Position numbers and translations under genes: made by a program
Shown here: in pieces, positions 47,232 to 55,516 of the stretch
Numbering within the stretch: the first letter of the stretch is position 1
Layout: every line of letters starts with the position of its first letter
Notes under the pieces: model-generated
Databases searched by the model: none
Told to the model about the DNA's origin: nothing
The model's input: only the letters and a program-made list of their open reading frames with translations
Source of the DNA: Priestia taiwanensis
GTDB taxonomy: Bacteria > Bacillota > Bacilli > Bacillales > Bacillaceae_G
Length of the DNA: 64,000 nucleotides
Direction of reading: 5' to 3'
Assembly: GCF_014638355.1 (NCBI RefSeq)
Contig: NZ_BMFK01000001.1
Location: forward strand, 2,061,160 to 2,125,159

Positions 47232-47855
47232 TTATTCTTTCTCTTTCTTCTCTGAGAAAATTGCTTGCGCTTCCTGAATTTCATGACGAATTAAAGACAT
47301 CTCTTCATCTAACTGAAAAGCCGCTTCAGCTGCCCGCTGCAATCGTGCATGAATATCTTCTGGATATTGCCCTTTATATTTATAATTTAATGAATGCTCA
47401 ATTGTTGCCCAGAAATTCATCGCCAATGTACGAATTTGAATTTCGACTAATACTTTCTTTTCACCTTGAATAGTTTGCACAGGATACGCAATGACAACAT
47501 GATACGAACGATAGCCACTTTCTTTCTTTTGTGTAATATAATCTCGCTCTTCCACGATTTCAAAGTCATTACGCTCACGTAACAGCTCTACTACCATTTT
47601 AATATCATCTACAAACTGACACATCATACGAAGCCCTGCAATGTCTTGCATTTCTTCTAATGTTTCTAGTGGTATATTTCTTTTTTCAGCTTTATCCAAT
47701 ACACTTCGGATAGACTTTACCCTACCCGTGACGAATTCTATTGGTGAATGTTGTTTAAGTAGTTCAAACTGTGAGCGCATCCCTTTTAATTTCACTTTTA
47801 ATTCCCCAACCGCTTGGTGATACGGGGCTAAAAACTCTTCCCAATTTCGATCCAT
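47232..47855 (-). CDS. relQ: Small alarmone synthetase RelQ (YjbM)
   Basis: A 207-residue single-domain (p)ppGpp synthetase without a hydrolase or regulatory region. Motifs include [49 protein letters not shown] and [18 protein letters not shown]. It makes ppGpp/pppGpp from ATP and GDP/GTP. GTGGTGGTG stands before the ATG. First gene of the relQ-nadK-yjbO unit and divergent from yjbK. Confidence 0.94.
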   Translation of the reverse strand: MDRNWEEFLAPYHQAVGELKVKLKGMRSQFELLKQHSPIEFVTGRVKSIRSVLDKAEKRNIPLETLEEMQDIAGLRMMCQFVDDIKMVVELLRERNDFEIVEERDYITQKKESGYRSYHVVIAYPVQTIQGEKKVLVEIQIRTLAMNFWATIEHSLNYKYKGQYPEDIHARLQRAAEAAFQLDEEMSLIRHEIQEAQAIFSEKKEKE

Positions 47856-48012
47856 CTTATCACCACCACTTCTTCATTACTCTTCTTATTCTAACACATT
47901 TAGCCCATAACACTTCATATTTCTGCTATTATATTGTAGAAAGTCAGCCATTCTATATGTAATAGGACGTAACAATATATCATATCTTTCAACAGGAAGG
48001 ACGATTTTTGTC

Positions 48013-48597
48013 ATGAAACAAGAAATTGAAATTGAATTCAAAAATTTAGTAACAAAAGAGGAGTTCGAATTGCTAACAGATACATTTTCGCTGCACAATT
48101 CCTTCATCTCTCAAACAAATTACTACTTCGATACAGAGGCGCTATCATTAAAAGACCACGGTGCAGCCCTTCGCATTCGAGTGAAAAAAAACACATACAC
48201 ACTCACATTGAAACAACCGCATGACGTTGGGTTATTCGAAACGCATGAAACATTAACAAAAGATGAAGCCATGCGTATTATCGATGAGGGGCTAATTCCA
48301 AACAGCACAATTGCGAGTCGCATTGAAGCATTAGGTATTTCTCCATCTTCCCTTACATATTTAGGAGAACTTACAACAAGTCGTGCAGAAACAGAATATG
48401 AAGGCGGTGTGCTTGTTCTCGATCATAGCCATTACTTATCATGCAACGATTACGAACTAGAATACGAAGTAACAGACGAAGCAGCAGGATATACTTCATT
48501 CATATCGTTATTAGAAACATATTGTATCCCAAAGCGAAAAACAGACAACAAGATTAAACGCTTTTTCTTACAAAAGCAGAAGGAAGCAACACAATAA
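48013..48597 (+). CDS. yjbK: CYTH domain protein YjbK
   Basis: The 194-residue protein starts MKQEIEIEFKNLV with the ExExK signature of CYTH (triphosphate tunnel) enzymes; KKNTYTLTLKQP and a string of Glu/Arg in tunnel strands follow, ending DNKIKRFF. Family members hydrolyse tripolyphosphate or make cyclic AMP; the YjbK substrate is not settled. It is divergent from relQ and ends at a long hairpin. Confidence 0.92.
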   Translation: MKQEIEIEFKNLVTKEEFELLTDTFSLHNSFISQTNYYFDTEALSLKDHGAALRIRVKKNTYTLTLKQPHDVGLFETHETLTKDEAMRIIDEGLIPNSTIASRIEALGISPSSLTYLGELTTSRAETEYEGGVLVLDHSHYLSCNDYELEYEVTDEAAGYTSFISLLETYCIPKRKTDNKIKRFFLQKQKEATQ

Positions 48598-48635
48598 GCT
48601 AACTATTTGCTTCCATATTCTCTGATTGTTACAAT

Positions 48636-48686
48636 AAAAAAGAATAAAAGAAGGTATATATCACTCCTTCTTTTTTATTCTTTTTT
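48636..48686 (+). terminator. Terminator of yjbK
   Basis: A long AT-rich hairpin: AAAAAAGAATAAAAGAAGG pairing with CCTTCTTTTTTATTCTTTT, ending in T6. Confidence 0.85.
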
Positions 48687-48741
48687 GAAGTTAAAAGGCT
48701 TAATGAATACACACTATTTTAGTGTAATTAAGGTGAGGTTC

Positions 48742-49629
48742 ATGAACGTAGAAAATACATATGAAACAAATACAATGATGCCCTATGCCAATCATATGCA
48801 ACCAAAAAAGTGTGTGGAGATTTATGTTTTCTTCGATCCTTTTTGTTCGTGTTGCTGGGGAATTCAACCAATTATAAAAAAATTACGCGTAGAATACGGA
48901 GACTATTTTAAATTAACATACGTCCAAACAAACAAAGTTCTTTCGCCACTTTGTAAAAAAAGCATGAAATTAAACCAGTTCACGTATTTAATAGAACGAG
49001 CTACACATCCATCTGATCCAAATGGAGACAATAATATATGGATTACCAATCCAATTACGTCTCCGCACATTGCTTCCATTGCGCTAAAGGCAGCTGAATT
49101 ACAAGGGAAAATAGCTGGAATTAAGTTCTTATATCATTTACAAATGGAACATTTCTTGCACAAGACGAATTTACAAGATATCAATATCCTTATAAACTGT
49201 GCCGAACGAGCAAATTTAGATGTCGAAGAATTCAGGTCAGACCTTCAATCAGAAGTCGCCATTCGTGCTTATCAATCCGATTTCAAAATAACGAATGAGC
49301 TACAAATATGCGAAGTACCAACAATGGTATTATTTAGCGATAATGCAGAAGAAGATGGTGTGAAGATTTCGGGTCTATATCCTTATGATATATATGCCCA
49401 GCTCTTAAAAGACATCATTAAAGAAGATATACAACCACAATCACCACCACCACTAGAAGAATACTTACAACGAAAACCACTATTCTCAACAGCTGAGTTA
49501 GCACTTGTCTACTCCATGACCTATGCTGAAGTAGAACATGAAATGAAAAAACTTATGCTTCAACAAAAAGTAAAACGAGAAAAAATAGATCAAGCAACAT
49601 TTTGGCAGGTTATCGACGGAAGAGTATAA
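48742..49629 (+). CDS. spxH: ClpXP adaptor protein SpxH (YjbH)
   Basis: The 295-residue DsbA-like protein binds Spx and delivers it to the ClpXP protease. The thioredoxin-fold region begins VFFDPFCSCCWGIQPIIKKL, with a C-x-C-C cluster near residue 36. ATG 48742 has AAGGTGAGG upstream and matches the family start; the frame extends to 48607 without a site. Spx itself is encoded at 61331-61729. Two hairpins follow. Confidence 0.93.
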   Translation: MNVENTYETNTMMPYANHMQPKKCVEIYVFFDPFCSCCWGIQPIIKKLRVEYGDYFKLTYVQTNKVLSPLCKKSMKLNQFTYLIERATHPSDPNGDNNIWITNPITSPHIASIALKAAELQGKIAGIKFLYHLQMEHFLHKTNLQDINILINCAERANLDVEEFRSDLQSEVAIRAYQSDFKITNELQICEVPTMVLFSDNAEEDGVKISGLYPYDIYAQLLKDIIKEDIQPQSPPPLEEYLQRKPLFSTAELALVYSMTYAEVEHEMKKLMLQQKVKREKIDQATFWQVIDGRV

Positions 49630-49663
49630 ATGATGATGAAAGGGCCCTTCCTTTCATCATCAT
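49630..49663 (+). repeat. Perfect 14-bp inverted repeat after spxH
   Basis: ATGATGATGAAAGG and CCTTTCATCATCAT with a 6-nt loop begin right at the spxH stop, directly before a second hairpin that is the true terminator. It may stabilise the message. Confidence 0.7.
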
Positions 49664-49698
49664 AAAAAAAGACCCAATCAAATGATTGGGTCTTTTTT
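49664..49698 (+). terminator. Terminator of spxH
   Basis: Stem AAAAAAGACCCAATCA / TGATTGGGTCTTTTTT with a 2-nt loop and T run. Confidence 0.9.
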
Positions 49699-49939
49699 GT
49701 AACGCCTTTATTGGCATTACAGGGGATGGGAGAAATTTTCACGTTCAAACAAAGGGGTATATGTGTTTGTGAAATACTTCACTCCTGTAATATTACATCA
49801 TTCGACTAATTTTGACAAGACTTTAGGCATAACTGTTCACAGTTTCGACACAATGATATCGTTTTCATAGGTATTTTGTCATGTTTTATAATAAAAAGTA
49901 ACTATCACAAGAAAAAGTTACTTCCTCATATGGATGTAA
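49699..49939. other. Gene-free stretch upstream of the XRE gene
   Basis: About 240 bp with no credible gene and no clear structure; it marks the left junction of the insert between yjbH and pepF. Confidence 0.5.
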
Positions 49940-50000
49940 TTGACAATACATCACCCTCAATGTAAAATATACATTACATAAGCAATATATATATTACATA
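49940..50000 (+). promoter_or_regulatory. Sigma-A promoter and likely XRE operator
   Basis: TTGACA (49940-49945) and TAAAAT (49963-49968) are 17 bp apart. TGTAA...TTACA symmetry and two TATATTACATA-like copies follow over 49961-50000, a likely autoregulation site for the XRE protein. Confidence 0.7.
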
Positions 50001-50016
50001 GTATAGAAGGTGTAAC

Positions 50017-50217
50017 ATGAAAAACAACGTCAAGTTCACACGTATGAAGCAAGGTATTACCCAAGAACAACTAGCCACACAAGTTGGTGCAACACGCCAA
50101 ACAATTGGACTAATTGAAAAAGGTGCCTACAACCCAAGTCTGCAATTATGTGTTGCAATCGCAAAAGCATTACACAAAACATTAGATGATTTATTTTGGG
50201 AGGTTGATGAAGAATGA
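50017..50217 (+). CDS. XRE family transcriptional regulator
   Basis: A 66-residue single-domain Cro/CI-type helix-turn-helix protein: MKQGITQEQLATQVGATRQT then IGLIEKGAYNPSLQ. It resembles YozG/YgzD-type small regulators. Its stop overlaps the next ATG by 4 bp, so it is co-translated with a membrane protein; such pairs are common in Bacillus. Likely autoregulatory. Confidence 0.92.
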   Translation: MKNNVKFTRMKQGITQEQLATQVGATRQTIGLIEKGAYNPSLQLCVAIAKALHKTLDDLFWEVDEE

Positions 50218-50654
50218 ACTCATGGATTACGAAGTTTTTATCAAATGATGAGTATAAGCAGAAGCAATTACTTGCATTTATTGCGGAAGGGGCTATTATT
50301 CAACTTGTAGGTAGTTTTTTGATATTCGCTCTTCACCTTTACTATGGGATTGATATTCTATTTATGTTCGCTATGCCAGTTATCTTTCTCTTCTATGTAT
50401 TTGGTCGTTATTTATTATCAGGCATTGAATATACTGACCTCTTTACAGAAGAAGACTATAAAAAGAAGAGAAATCGATTCTTTTTTATTGAACTTCCTGG
50501 GTACACCATCACCCTCTTTGTCTTACAATTAATCCTTATTCAAGATAGACCCCTTATAGACATTATCGGGGTAACGATCACCTCAAACACCCTTCTCATC
50601 GTCGTCAGATTGGTTTCGTTACGCCGTTCTTACAAAAAGAATAGAAATTTATAA
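50214..50654 (+). CDS. Four-helix membrane protein paired with XRE regulator
   Basis: The 146-residue protein has four hydrophobic segments (about 23-45, 48-68, 92-108, 116-134) and an acidic loop (YTDLFTEEDYKKKRNRF). It starts inside the regulator gene's stop. No family is recognised with confidence. It may be what the regulator controls. Confidence 0.8.
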   Translation: MNSWITKFLSNDEYKQKQLLAFIAEGAIIQLVGSFLIFALHLYYGIDILFMFAMPVIFLFYVFGRYLLSGIEYTDLFTEEDYKKKRNRFFFIELPGYTITLFVLQLILIQDRPLIDIIGVTITSNTLLIVVRLVSLRRSYKKNRNL

Positions 50655-50678
50655 CATCGGAGTGAATCTATACACTAC

Positions 50679-50784
50679 ACTCCGAGTGGATGCTTTCCGC
50701 GGGCGAGAGTGAGCCTCCTCGGCTAGCCTGCGGGGTCTCACTTTCCTCGCTATTCCCGCAGGAGTCCCCACTCTCCGTTCCGTA
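50679..50784. repeat. GC-rich dispersed repeat element
   Basis: A markedly GC-rich island in AT-rich DNA: GAGTGGATGCTTTCCGCGGG ... GTGAGCCTCCTCGGC ... GGGTCTCAC ... CCCGCAGGAGTC ... CCACTCTCCGTTCCG. Inner arms GTGAG/CTCAC and CCGCGGG/CCCGCAGG pair. I recall similar sequences scattered in many Bacillaceae genomes as non-coding repeats; copy number here cannot be judged. Confidence 0.7.
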
Positions 50785-50838
50785 ACTTACAGAACGAGAA
50801 GCTAACTGAAACGATAAATTTGGAAACACGGTTCGCTT

Positions 50839-50988
50839 TTATTTTGTTTCCCTATGCAGCGTTCGCTTTTGCAATCGTGGGGAGTATTTCATCAATTCAA
50901 TACGATCTGGATTGTTTCTTTTATTTTTTGTTGTAATGTAATTACGATCCTCTGTTTCTGTACAAGCTAATGTAATTTTTACTCTCAT
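50839..50988 (-). CDS. rpmG: Ribosomal protein L33, Cys-poor (zinc-independent) form
   Basis: A 49-residue protein reading [17 protein letters not shown] ... [16 protein letters not shown] ... LHRETK, clear L33. It has one Cys and lacks the two CxxC pairs, so it is the C-minus form that replaces zinc-containing L33 under zinc shortage. GGAGGAAAAAAC precedes the ATG. It lies 29 bp after the COG0523 GTPase gene, itself behind Zur boxes. It is too short for usual ORF cut-offs. Confidence 0.92.
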   Translation of the reverse strand: MRVKITLACTETEDRNYITTKNKRNNPDRIELMKYSPRLQKRTLHRETK

Positions 50989-51017
50989 GTTTTTTCCTCC
51001 ATTATCCGTTAATAATT

Positions 51018-52205
51018 TTAATTACTAATTGTAAATACTGGGAGTGGATCATTAAATGTGGTCCAATCCTGTTGCATTTCTTCATCTGTTAATAAACACT
51101 TATCTATCGAATACTCAATTTCATCACGATTCATATCAATACCAATCATTACGAGCTCCGTTATCCTATCACCATGCTCCTCATCCCATTTCTCCAACAA
51201 TTCAGGCTCATCCTTAATAATTAGCTTTCTTTCTTGTTCAGAATAGGATGCAATCCATTCTCCGGCACCTTGGATTGTAATAGAAGGACCTGCTTGTGAC
51301 AATAATCCTGTCATGTTATTCCGAGTTGCCAACCAAAAGAACCCTTTTGCACGAATAACATCAACTGGCCACTCCTCTAACCATTTCATCCATCTTTCAG
51401 GATGGAACGGTCTTCTTCTTCGATAAACGAAAGAAGAAATTCCATACTCTTCCGTTTCCGGAGTATGCTCCTCAGTCAATTCCTTTATCCAACCTGCACC
51501 TTGACTTGCTTTGTCAAAATCAAATAAATCCGTATTTAAAACATCCGTTAATGGTACTTGAGAATGAACAGTTTCTACAATCTTTGCTTCAGGATTTAAT
51601 TTTAGAAGAACCGCTTTTAATTCTTTAACATCCTCATTTTCTACTAAGTCAATTTTGTTTAATACTAAAACATTGGCAAATTCGATTTGATCAATCAATA
51701 AATCAACAACTTCACGGGTATCCAATTCATCATTTGCTTGTTTTCGTTCTAGTAACGTTTCTCCCGATGCAAAATCATGCCAAAAGCGATTTGCATCGAC
51801 AACTGTTACCATCGTATCCAACTTACAAAACTCCGTTAAATTTATCTTTAAGTTTTCATCCATATAAGAAAACGTCTGTGCAACTGGTACAGGCTCAGAA
51901 ATGCCAGTCGACTCTATTACGATATAATCAATATCTCCTTCCTTAACAAGCTGCTCTACTTCAATCATTAAATCTTCTCTTAATGTACAGCATATACATC
52001 CATTTTGAAGTTCTACTAACTTTTCATCTGTTCGTGAAAAACCACCTTGCTTTATCATGGAAGCATCCATATTTACTTCACTCATATCATTTACAATGAC
52101 AGCTATCTTTTTATTTTCTTTGTTTTTCAATATGTAGTTTAACAATGTTGTTTTACCCGAACCTAAATAACCACTTAGCACAGTAACTGGTATCTTATTA
52201 ACCAT
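51018..52205 (-). CDS. COG0523/CobW-type zinc-chaperone GTPase (ZagA/YciC-like)
   Basis: The 395-residue metallochaperone has the P-loop [11 protein letters not shown], the metal-binding GCICC motif, NKIDLVE (G4) and a CobW C-terminal domain (about 265-385). ATG 52205 follows AGGAGGAAAGG; the frame runs to 52244 without a site. Two Zur-like boxes lie upstream and a zinc-independent L33 gene downstream, so it likely delivers Zn2+ to key enzymes under zinc limitation, like B. subtilis ZagA. Confidence 0.92.
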   Translation of the reverse strand: MVNKIPVTVLSGYLGSGKTTLLNYILKNKENKKIAVIVNDMSEVNMDASMIKQGGFSRTDEKLVELQNGCICCTLREDLMIEVEQLVKEGDIDYIVIESTGISEPVPVAQTFSYMDENLKINLTEFCKLDTMVTVVDANRFWHDFASGETLLERKQANDELDTREVVDLLIDQIEFANVLVLNKIDLVENEDVKELKAVLLKLNPEAKIVETVHSQVPLTDVLNTDLFDFDKASQGAGWIKELTEEHTPETEEYGISSFVYRRRRPFHPERWMKWLEEWPVDVIRAKGFFWLATRNNMTGLLSQAGPSITIQGAGEWIASYSEQERKLIIKDEPELLEKWDEEHGDRITELVMIGIDMNRDEIEYSIDKCLLTDEEMQQDWTTFNDPLPVFTISN

Positions 52206-52231
52206 TTCCTTTCCTCCTGTGAAACCCCTAC

Positions 52232-52299
52232 AAATAATAATCATTACGATTTACTGACGAAAAAAACACCACTTCTCAAATCGTATTCATTACGATTTA
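52232..52299. promoter_or_regulatory. Two Zur-like boxes upstream of COG0523 GTPase gene
   Basis: AAATCGTATTCATTACGATTT (52278-52298, written here in part: TCGTATTCATTACGA) is a near-perfect Zur palindrome. AATAATCATTACGATTT (52235-52251) is a second, weaker copy. Zur represses when zinc is plentiful. Confidence 0.8.
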
Positions 52300-52457
52300 A
52301 TATTAACACTATTTTTTATTAAGTCAAGTAGCTTTTATCGTATAGCACATATGTTTATATACTCCCCCCTTCTACAAAGCCTGATGTAACAAAGAATCTA
52401 GCTCTGTAAAAATGTGTCTGATCAGCCCGTTATTAATAATAAACAAAATTGTAATAT
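52300..52457. other. Spacer between Zur and PadR promoter regions
   Basis: About 160 bp with no gene and no clear structure between two divergent promoters. Confidence 0.4.
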
Positions 52458-52514
52458 CTTGACACTCGATATATTGCGTTTTATAGTATGAGTAACAATA
52501 TATCGAGTGTCAAG
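52458..52514 (+). promoter_or_regulatory. PadR promoter framed by a perfect 19-bp inverted repeat
   Basis: CTTGACACTCGATATATTG (52458-52476) is repeated inverted at 52496-52514 with 19 bp between. TTGACA (52459-52464) lies in the left arm and TATAGT (52482-52487) is 17 bp on, in the loop. This is an ideal layout for autorepression by a dimeric PadR protein. Confidence 0.85.
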
Positions 52515-52537
52515 GTATCGAAAAGGAGTGAAAACAA

Positions 52538-52846
52538 ATGAATCCTTTATCCGAATCAACGTATTTAGTCTTATTGGCGCTCTATCATGAGCCATTACAT
52601 GGATACGGAATTATTAAAAGCATTGAAGATGTTAGTGGTAGTACATTCATTATCGCTCCAGGAACACTATACGGTGTCCTCAACAATTTACAGAAACAAA
52701 AATTAATTGAAACAGTAAAAGAAGAAACATTTAGCCGAAAAAAGAAAACATACTGCATTACAGCCAAAGGAAAAGACATCTTGCAAGCAGAATTCAAACG
52801 ATTCCAAAGCATGGTCCAGTTCACGGAGAAAATTATGGGAAAATAG
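52538..52846 (+). CDS. PadR family transcriptional regulator
   Basis: The 102-residue winged-helix protein has the PadR pattern: STYLVLLALYHEPLHGYGII then IAPGTLYGVLNNLQKQKLIE, KKKTYCITAKGKDIL, and a short C-terminal helix. AAAAGGAG precedes the ATG. It leads an operon of four DUF2812-type membrane proteins, a known partner type. A 19-bp inverted repeat surrounds its promoter. Confidence 0.93.
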   Translation: MNPLSESTYLVLLALYHEPLHGYGIIKSIEDVSGSTFIIAPGTLYGVLNNLQKQKLIETVKEETFSRKKKTYCITAKGKDILQAEFKRFQSMVQFTEKIMGK

Positions 52847-52856
52847 AGGTAAAAAC

Positions 52857-53432
52857 ATGTCTAATATTGCTTATTCACAGAAAATTTATAAAACATTCGA
52901 TAACTTCATAGAAGAAGAACAATGGCTCCAGCAGATGTTAGAGGAAGGTTGGATACTAATCAGTTTCAACAACGATGATCCAGACGAAGAAAACTACGAA
53001 TATATATTTGAGCCTATTCCAGATGAAAAACAAAAAGATGGGACATATCAAATCGATTATCGTTCCTTCTCTAGCCAAGAGGATTTCGAGGAGTATAATA
53101 GCTTGTTTGAAGAGACTGGTTGGACAGTAATCGGATTTGATAGACGAGAAGCGAAACGTATTTTTTATACCGCTCTTCCACATGCGAAACGAACAATTTT
53201 TTCAGATACAGAATCGTATATTGAACGTGAAAAACGAAAGATGTCTAAATCGCTTCAACATATAATGGTTAGTACAACATTATCCATTATTTTATTTATC
53301 CTTTATGCAAATTACCGAAGTCCGATGGTCGGCGGTCTATGCTTTCTCATGTTTGGATCAGCAGTCCCATCCATGGCGTCTTACTATAAACACCGAAAAG
53401 CTTATCAATTACTTGTAGCGAAGCAAAATTAA
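52857..53432 (+). CDS. DUF2812-type membrane protein, copy 1
   Basis: The 191-residue protein has the DUF2812 pattern: FDNFIEEEQWLQQMLEEGW, YQIDYRSFSSQEDFEEY, FEETGWTVI, IFSDTESYIEREKRKM, then two membrane helices (about 132-150, 155-172) and YYKHRKAY. It starts 10 bp after padR with AGAGG upstream. Function unknown; DUF2812 proteins accompany PadR regulators. First of four tandem copies, most like copy 2. Confidence 0.85.
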   Translation: MSNIAYSQKIYKTFDNFIEEEQWLQQMLEEGWILISFNNDDPDEENYEYIFEPIPDEKQKDGTYQIDYRSFSSQEDFEEYNSLFEETGWTVIGFDRREAKRIFYTALPHAKRTIFSDTESYIEREKRKMSKSLQHIMVSTTLSIILFILYANYRSPMVGGLCFLMFGSAVPSMASYYKHRKAYQLLVAKQN

Positions 53433-53461
53433 TTTCATGGCGAAAAAAAGGGGATTAAACT

Positions 53462-54034
53462 ATGTTTAAAAAGCGTGCCGTAAAAAGAGAAACGAAAAAA
53501 TTTGATAACTTTACAAAAGAAGAACAATGGCTTCAACAGCTATTACAAGACGGATGGATTCTTACAAACTACGATTCCGATGATACAGAAGAAAACTGCG
53601 ACTATGTATTTGAACCTATTAAGCATGAAGAACAAAAAGAAGGCACGTACAAAATTGATTATCGCTCCTTCTCTAATGAAGATGACTTTGAAGAATACAT
53701 TAGCCTTTTCGAAGAGACTAAATGGACAGTAATTAAAAAGAAATTGAACGAGCCAAGAAGAATTTTTTATACAGAAATCCAAAATAAAAATTCAGATATT
53801 TTTTCAGATTCAGAATCGTATATCGAGCGTGAAAAAGAAAGAATGTCTAACTCTCTTCAAAATATAATAATTGGAACATCTATGTTTATTATTTTATTTA
53901 TCCTTTACTTAAATTATCGAATTACTTCGTTTGGTGGGGTTAGTTTTATAACGTTATTTTCCACAATACCATCGATGATTTCTTACTACAAACACCGTAA
54001 AGCATATAAATCACTTGTCGCACAACAAAACTAA
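53462..54034 (+). CDS. DUF2812-type membrane protein, copy 2
   Basis: A 190-residue paralogue: FDNFTKEEQWLQQLLQDGW, YKIDYRSFSNEDDFEEY, FEETKWTVI, IFSDSESYIEREKERM, two membrane helices and YYKHRKAY. AAGGGG lies before the ATG, 29 bp after copy 1. Shares ESYIEREK with copy 1, so these two probably arose by the later duplication. Confidence 0.85.
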   Translation: MFKKRAVKRETKKFDNFTKEEQWLQQLLQDGWILTNYDSDDTEENCDYVFEPIKHEEQKEGTYKIDYRSFSNEDDFEEYISLFEETKWTVIKKKLNEPRRIFYTEIQNKNSDIFSDSESYIEREKERMSNSLQNIIIGTSMFIILFILYLNYRITSFGGVSFITLFSTIPSMISYYKHRKAYKSLVAQQN

Positions 54035-54067
54035 ATTGCTTATATAAAAAAGAAAGGAACTACACAT

Positions 54068-54631
54068 ATGTACTATCCACCTGCTGAAAAGAAGATTAAC
54101 AAAAAATTCAATAGTTTTACAGAAGAAGAACAATGGCTTCAACATATGTTAAACGAAGGATGGGTACTTAAGGGATATCATCCAGAAAAACTACAGCCAT
54201 GTACCTACTATTTCGATTCAATTCAATATGAAGAACAAAAGAATCGTACATACAAAATTGATTACCGTGTATTTCGGAAAGAAGATGATTTCCTTGAATA
54301 CAAAAGTATTTTTGAGGATACAGGTTGGACACTTCTATCGATAGATAAACTATATGCAAAACACATTTTTTACACGAATCAGCCAGATGCAAATTGTACG
54401 ATTTTTTCAGATGTTGAATCGTACAAGGGACGCGAAAAGCGCAAAATGGCGAGTGCACGTAACATGGTACTAGTAAGTGCTTCCTTTTTTATTGTATCCC
54501 TTTTTACAGACATTCTATATGACTGGGATCTTTACACCGCGTCAATATTAAATGTACTTTTATTTGGTTTTCCATCCGCTATCATTTACTATAAACATCG
54601 AAAAATATATCGATCACTCATGACTAAATAA
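54068..54631 (+). CDS. DUF2812-type membrane protein, copy 3
   Basis: A 187-residue paralogue: FNSFTEEEQWLQHMLNEGW, VLKGYH, YKIDYRVFRKEDDFLEY, FEDTGWTLLS, IFSDVESYKGREKRKM, two membrane helices, YYKHRKIY. AAGAAAGGAAC lies before the ATG. Shares VLKGY, FEDTGWTLLS and ESYK with copy 4. Confidence 0.85.
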   Translation: MYYPPAEKKINKKFNSFTEEEQWLQHMLNEGWVLKGYHPEKLQPCTYYFDSIQYEEQKNRTYKIDYRVFRKEDDFLEYKSIFEDTGWTLLSIDKLYAKHIFYTNQPDANCTIFSDVESYKGREKRKMASARNMVLVSASFFIVSLFTDILYDWDLYTASILNVLLFGFPSAIIYYKHRKIYRSLMTK

Positions 54632-54675
54632 TATCAACAAAAATCCGACAATCACGAAGAGGAGGAATAATTCCT

Positions 54676-55254
54676 ATGCCCAACAAACGTTCGTTAAGAA
54701 GGATTAACAAGAAGTTTAATAGTTTTACTCAAGAAGAGCAATGGCTTCAAAGCATGTTAGATGAAGGATGGGTATTAAAAGGATACAGCGCTGATGATAT
54801 AGACAGTTGCCAATATGTATTTGCGCCTATTCAGCAACAGAAACAACGAAACTATACATATAAAGTTGACTATCGAATTTTTTCTAAAAAGGACGAATTT
54901 GAAGAGTATCGAAATCTCTTTGAAGATACAGGATGGACACTTCTTTCTGAAGGAATAATGTACACAAAACATATCTTTTATACAGATATACAAAATAATA
55001 CGCGGCATATTTTTTCTGATTTAGAATCGTATAAAGAACGTGAAAAACGAAGAATGTCCAATGCACGAATCGATATACTAATTAGTATTATATCAGCTCT
55101 CATTCCCTTTATTCTTTACATTATTTATGAACGAGAATTCTTCATCGGCGGTATCATTGGTATATTAGCAGCAATGGGTATCCCTGCTTGTATTACTTAT
55201 TACAAACATCGAAAAGCATACAAATTACTTTTAACACAAGAAAACACACATTAG
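54676..55254 (+). CDS. DUF2812-type membrane protein, copy 4
   Basis: A 192-residue paralogue: FNSFTQEEQWLQSMLDEGW, VLKGYS, YKVDYRIFSKKDEFEEY, FEDTGWTLLS, IFSDLESYKEREKRRM, two membrane helices and YYKHRKAY. GAGGAGG precedes the ATG. Last gene of the PadR operon, ending at a terminator. Confidence 0.85.
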   Translation: MPNKRSLRRINKKFNSFTQEEQWLQSMLDEGWVLKGYSADDIDSCQYVFAPIQQQKQRNYTYKVDYRIFSKKDEFEEYRNLFEDTGWTLLSEGIMYTKHIFYTDIQNNTRHIFSDLESYKEREKRRMSNARIDILISIISALIPFILYIIYEREFFIGGIIGILAAMGIPACITYYKHRKAYKLLLTQENTH

Positions 55255-55262
55255 TAATACTG

Positions 55263-55298
55263 CAAAAAAGAATCTCTAAAACATGGAGATTCTTTTTT
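55263..55298 (+). terminator. Terminator of PadR-DUF2812 operon
   Basis: Stem AAAAAAGAATCTC / GAGATTCTTTTTT with a T run. Confidence 0.85.
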
Positions 55299-55472
55299 AT
55301 GTTATGCCATTTGATACGACTACCGGTCGATTGGTTAATATTCTTTCTTTTCTCTCAACAATTTTTCTCTCGTCCACGATGATTATTCCGCTTTAGCAAT
55401 AATTAACCGAGTTTTCTCGTCAATTACCTATCGAAATTTGATCACTTCAACCGCTTTCTCCATCGACAATCC
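55299..55472. other. Gene-free spacer before pepF terminator
   Basis: About 170 bp, AT-rich, with no gene or clear structure; right junction of the insert. Confidence 0.4.
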
Positions 55473-55508
55473 AAAAAGCCTCTCATAACCAACGTGATGA
55501 GAGGCTTT
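55473..55508 (-). terminator. Terminator of pepF
   Basis: Stem AAAGCCTCTCAT / ATGAGAGGCTTT with a T run on the minus strand. Confidence 0.85.
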
Positions 55509-55516
55509 CCTTTATT

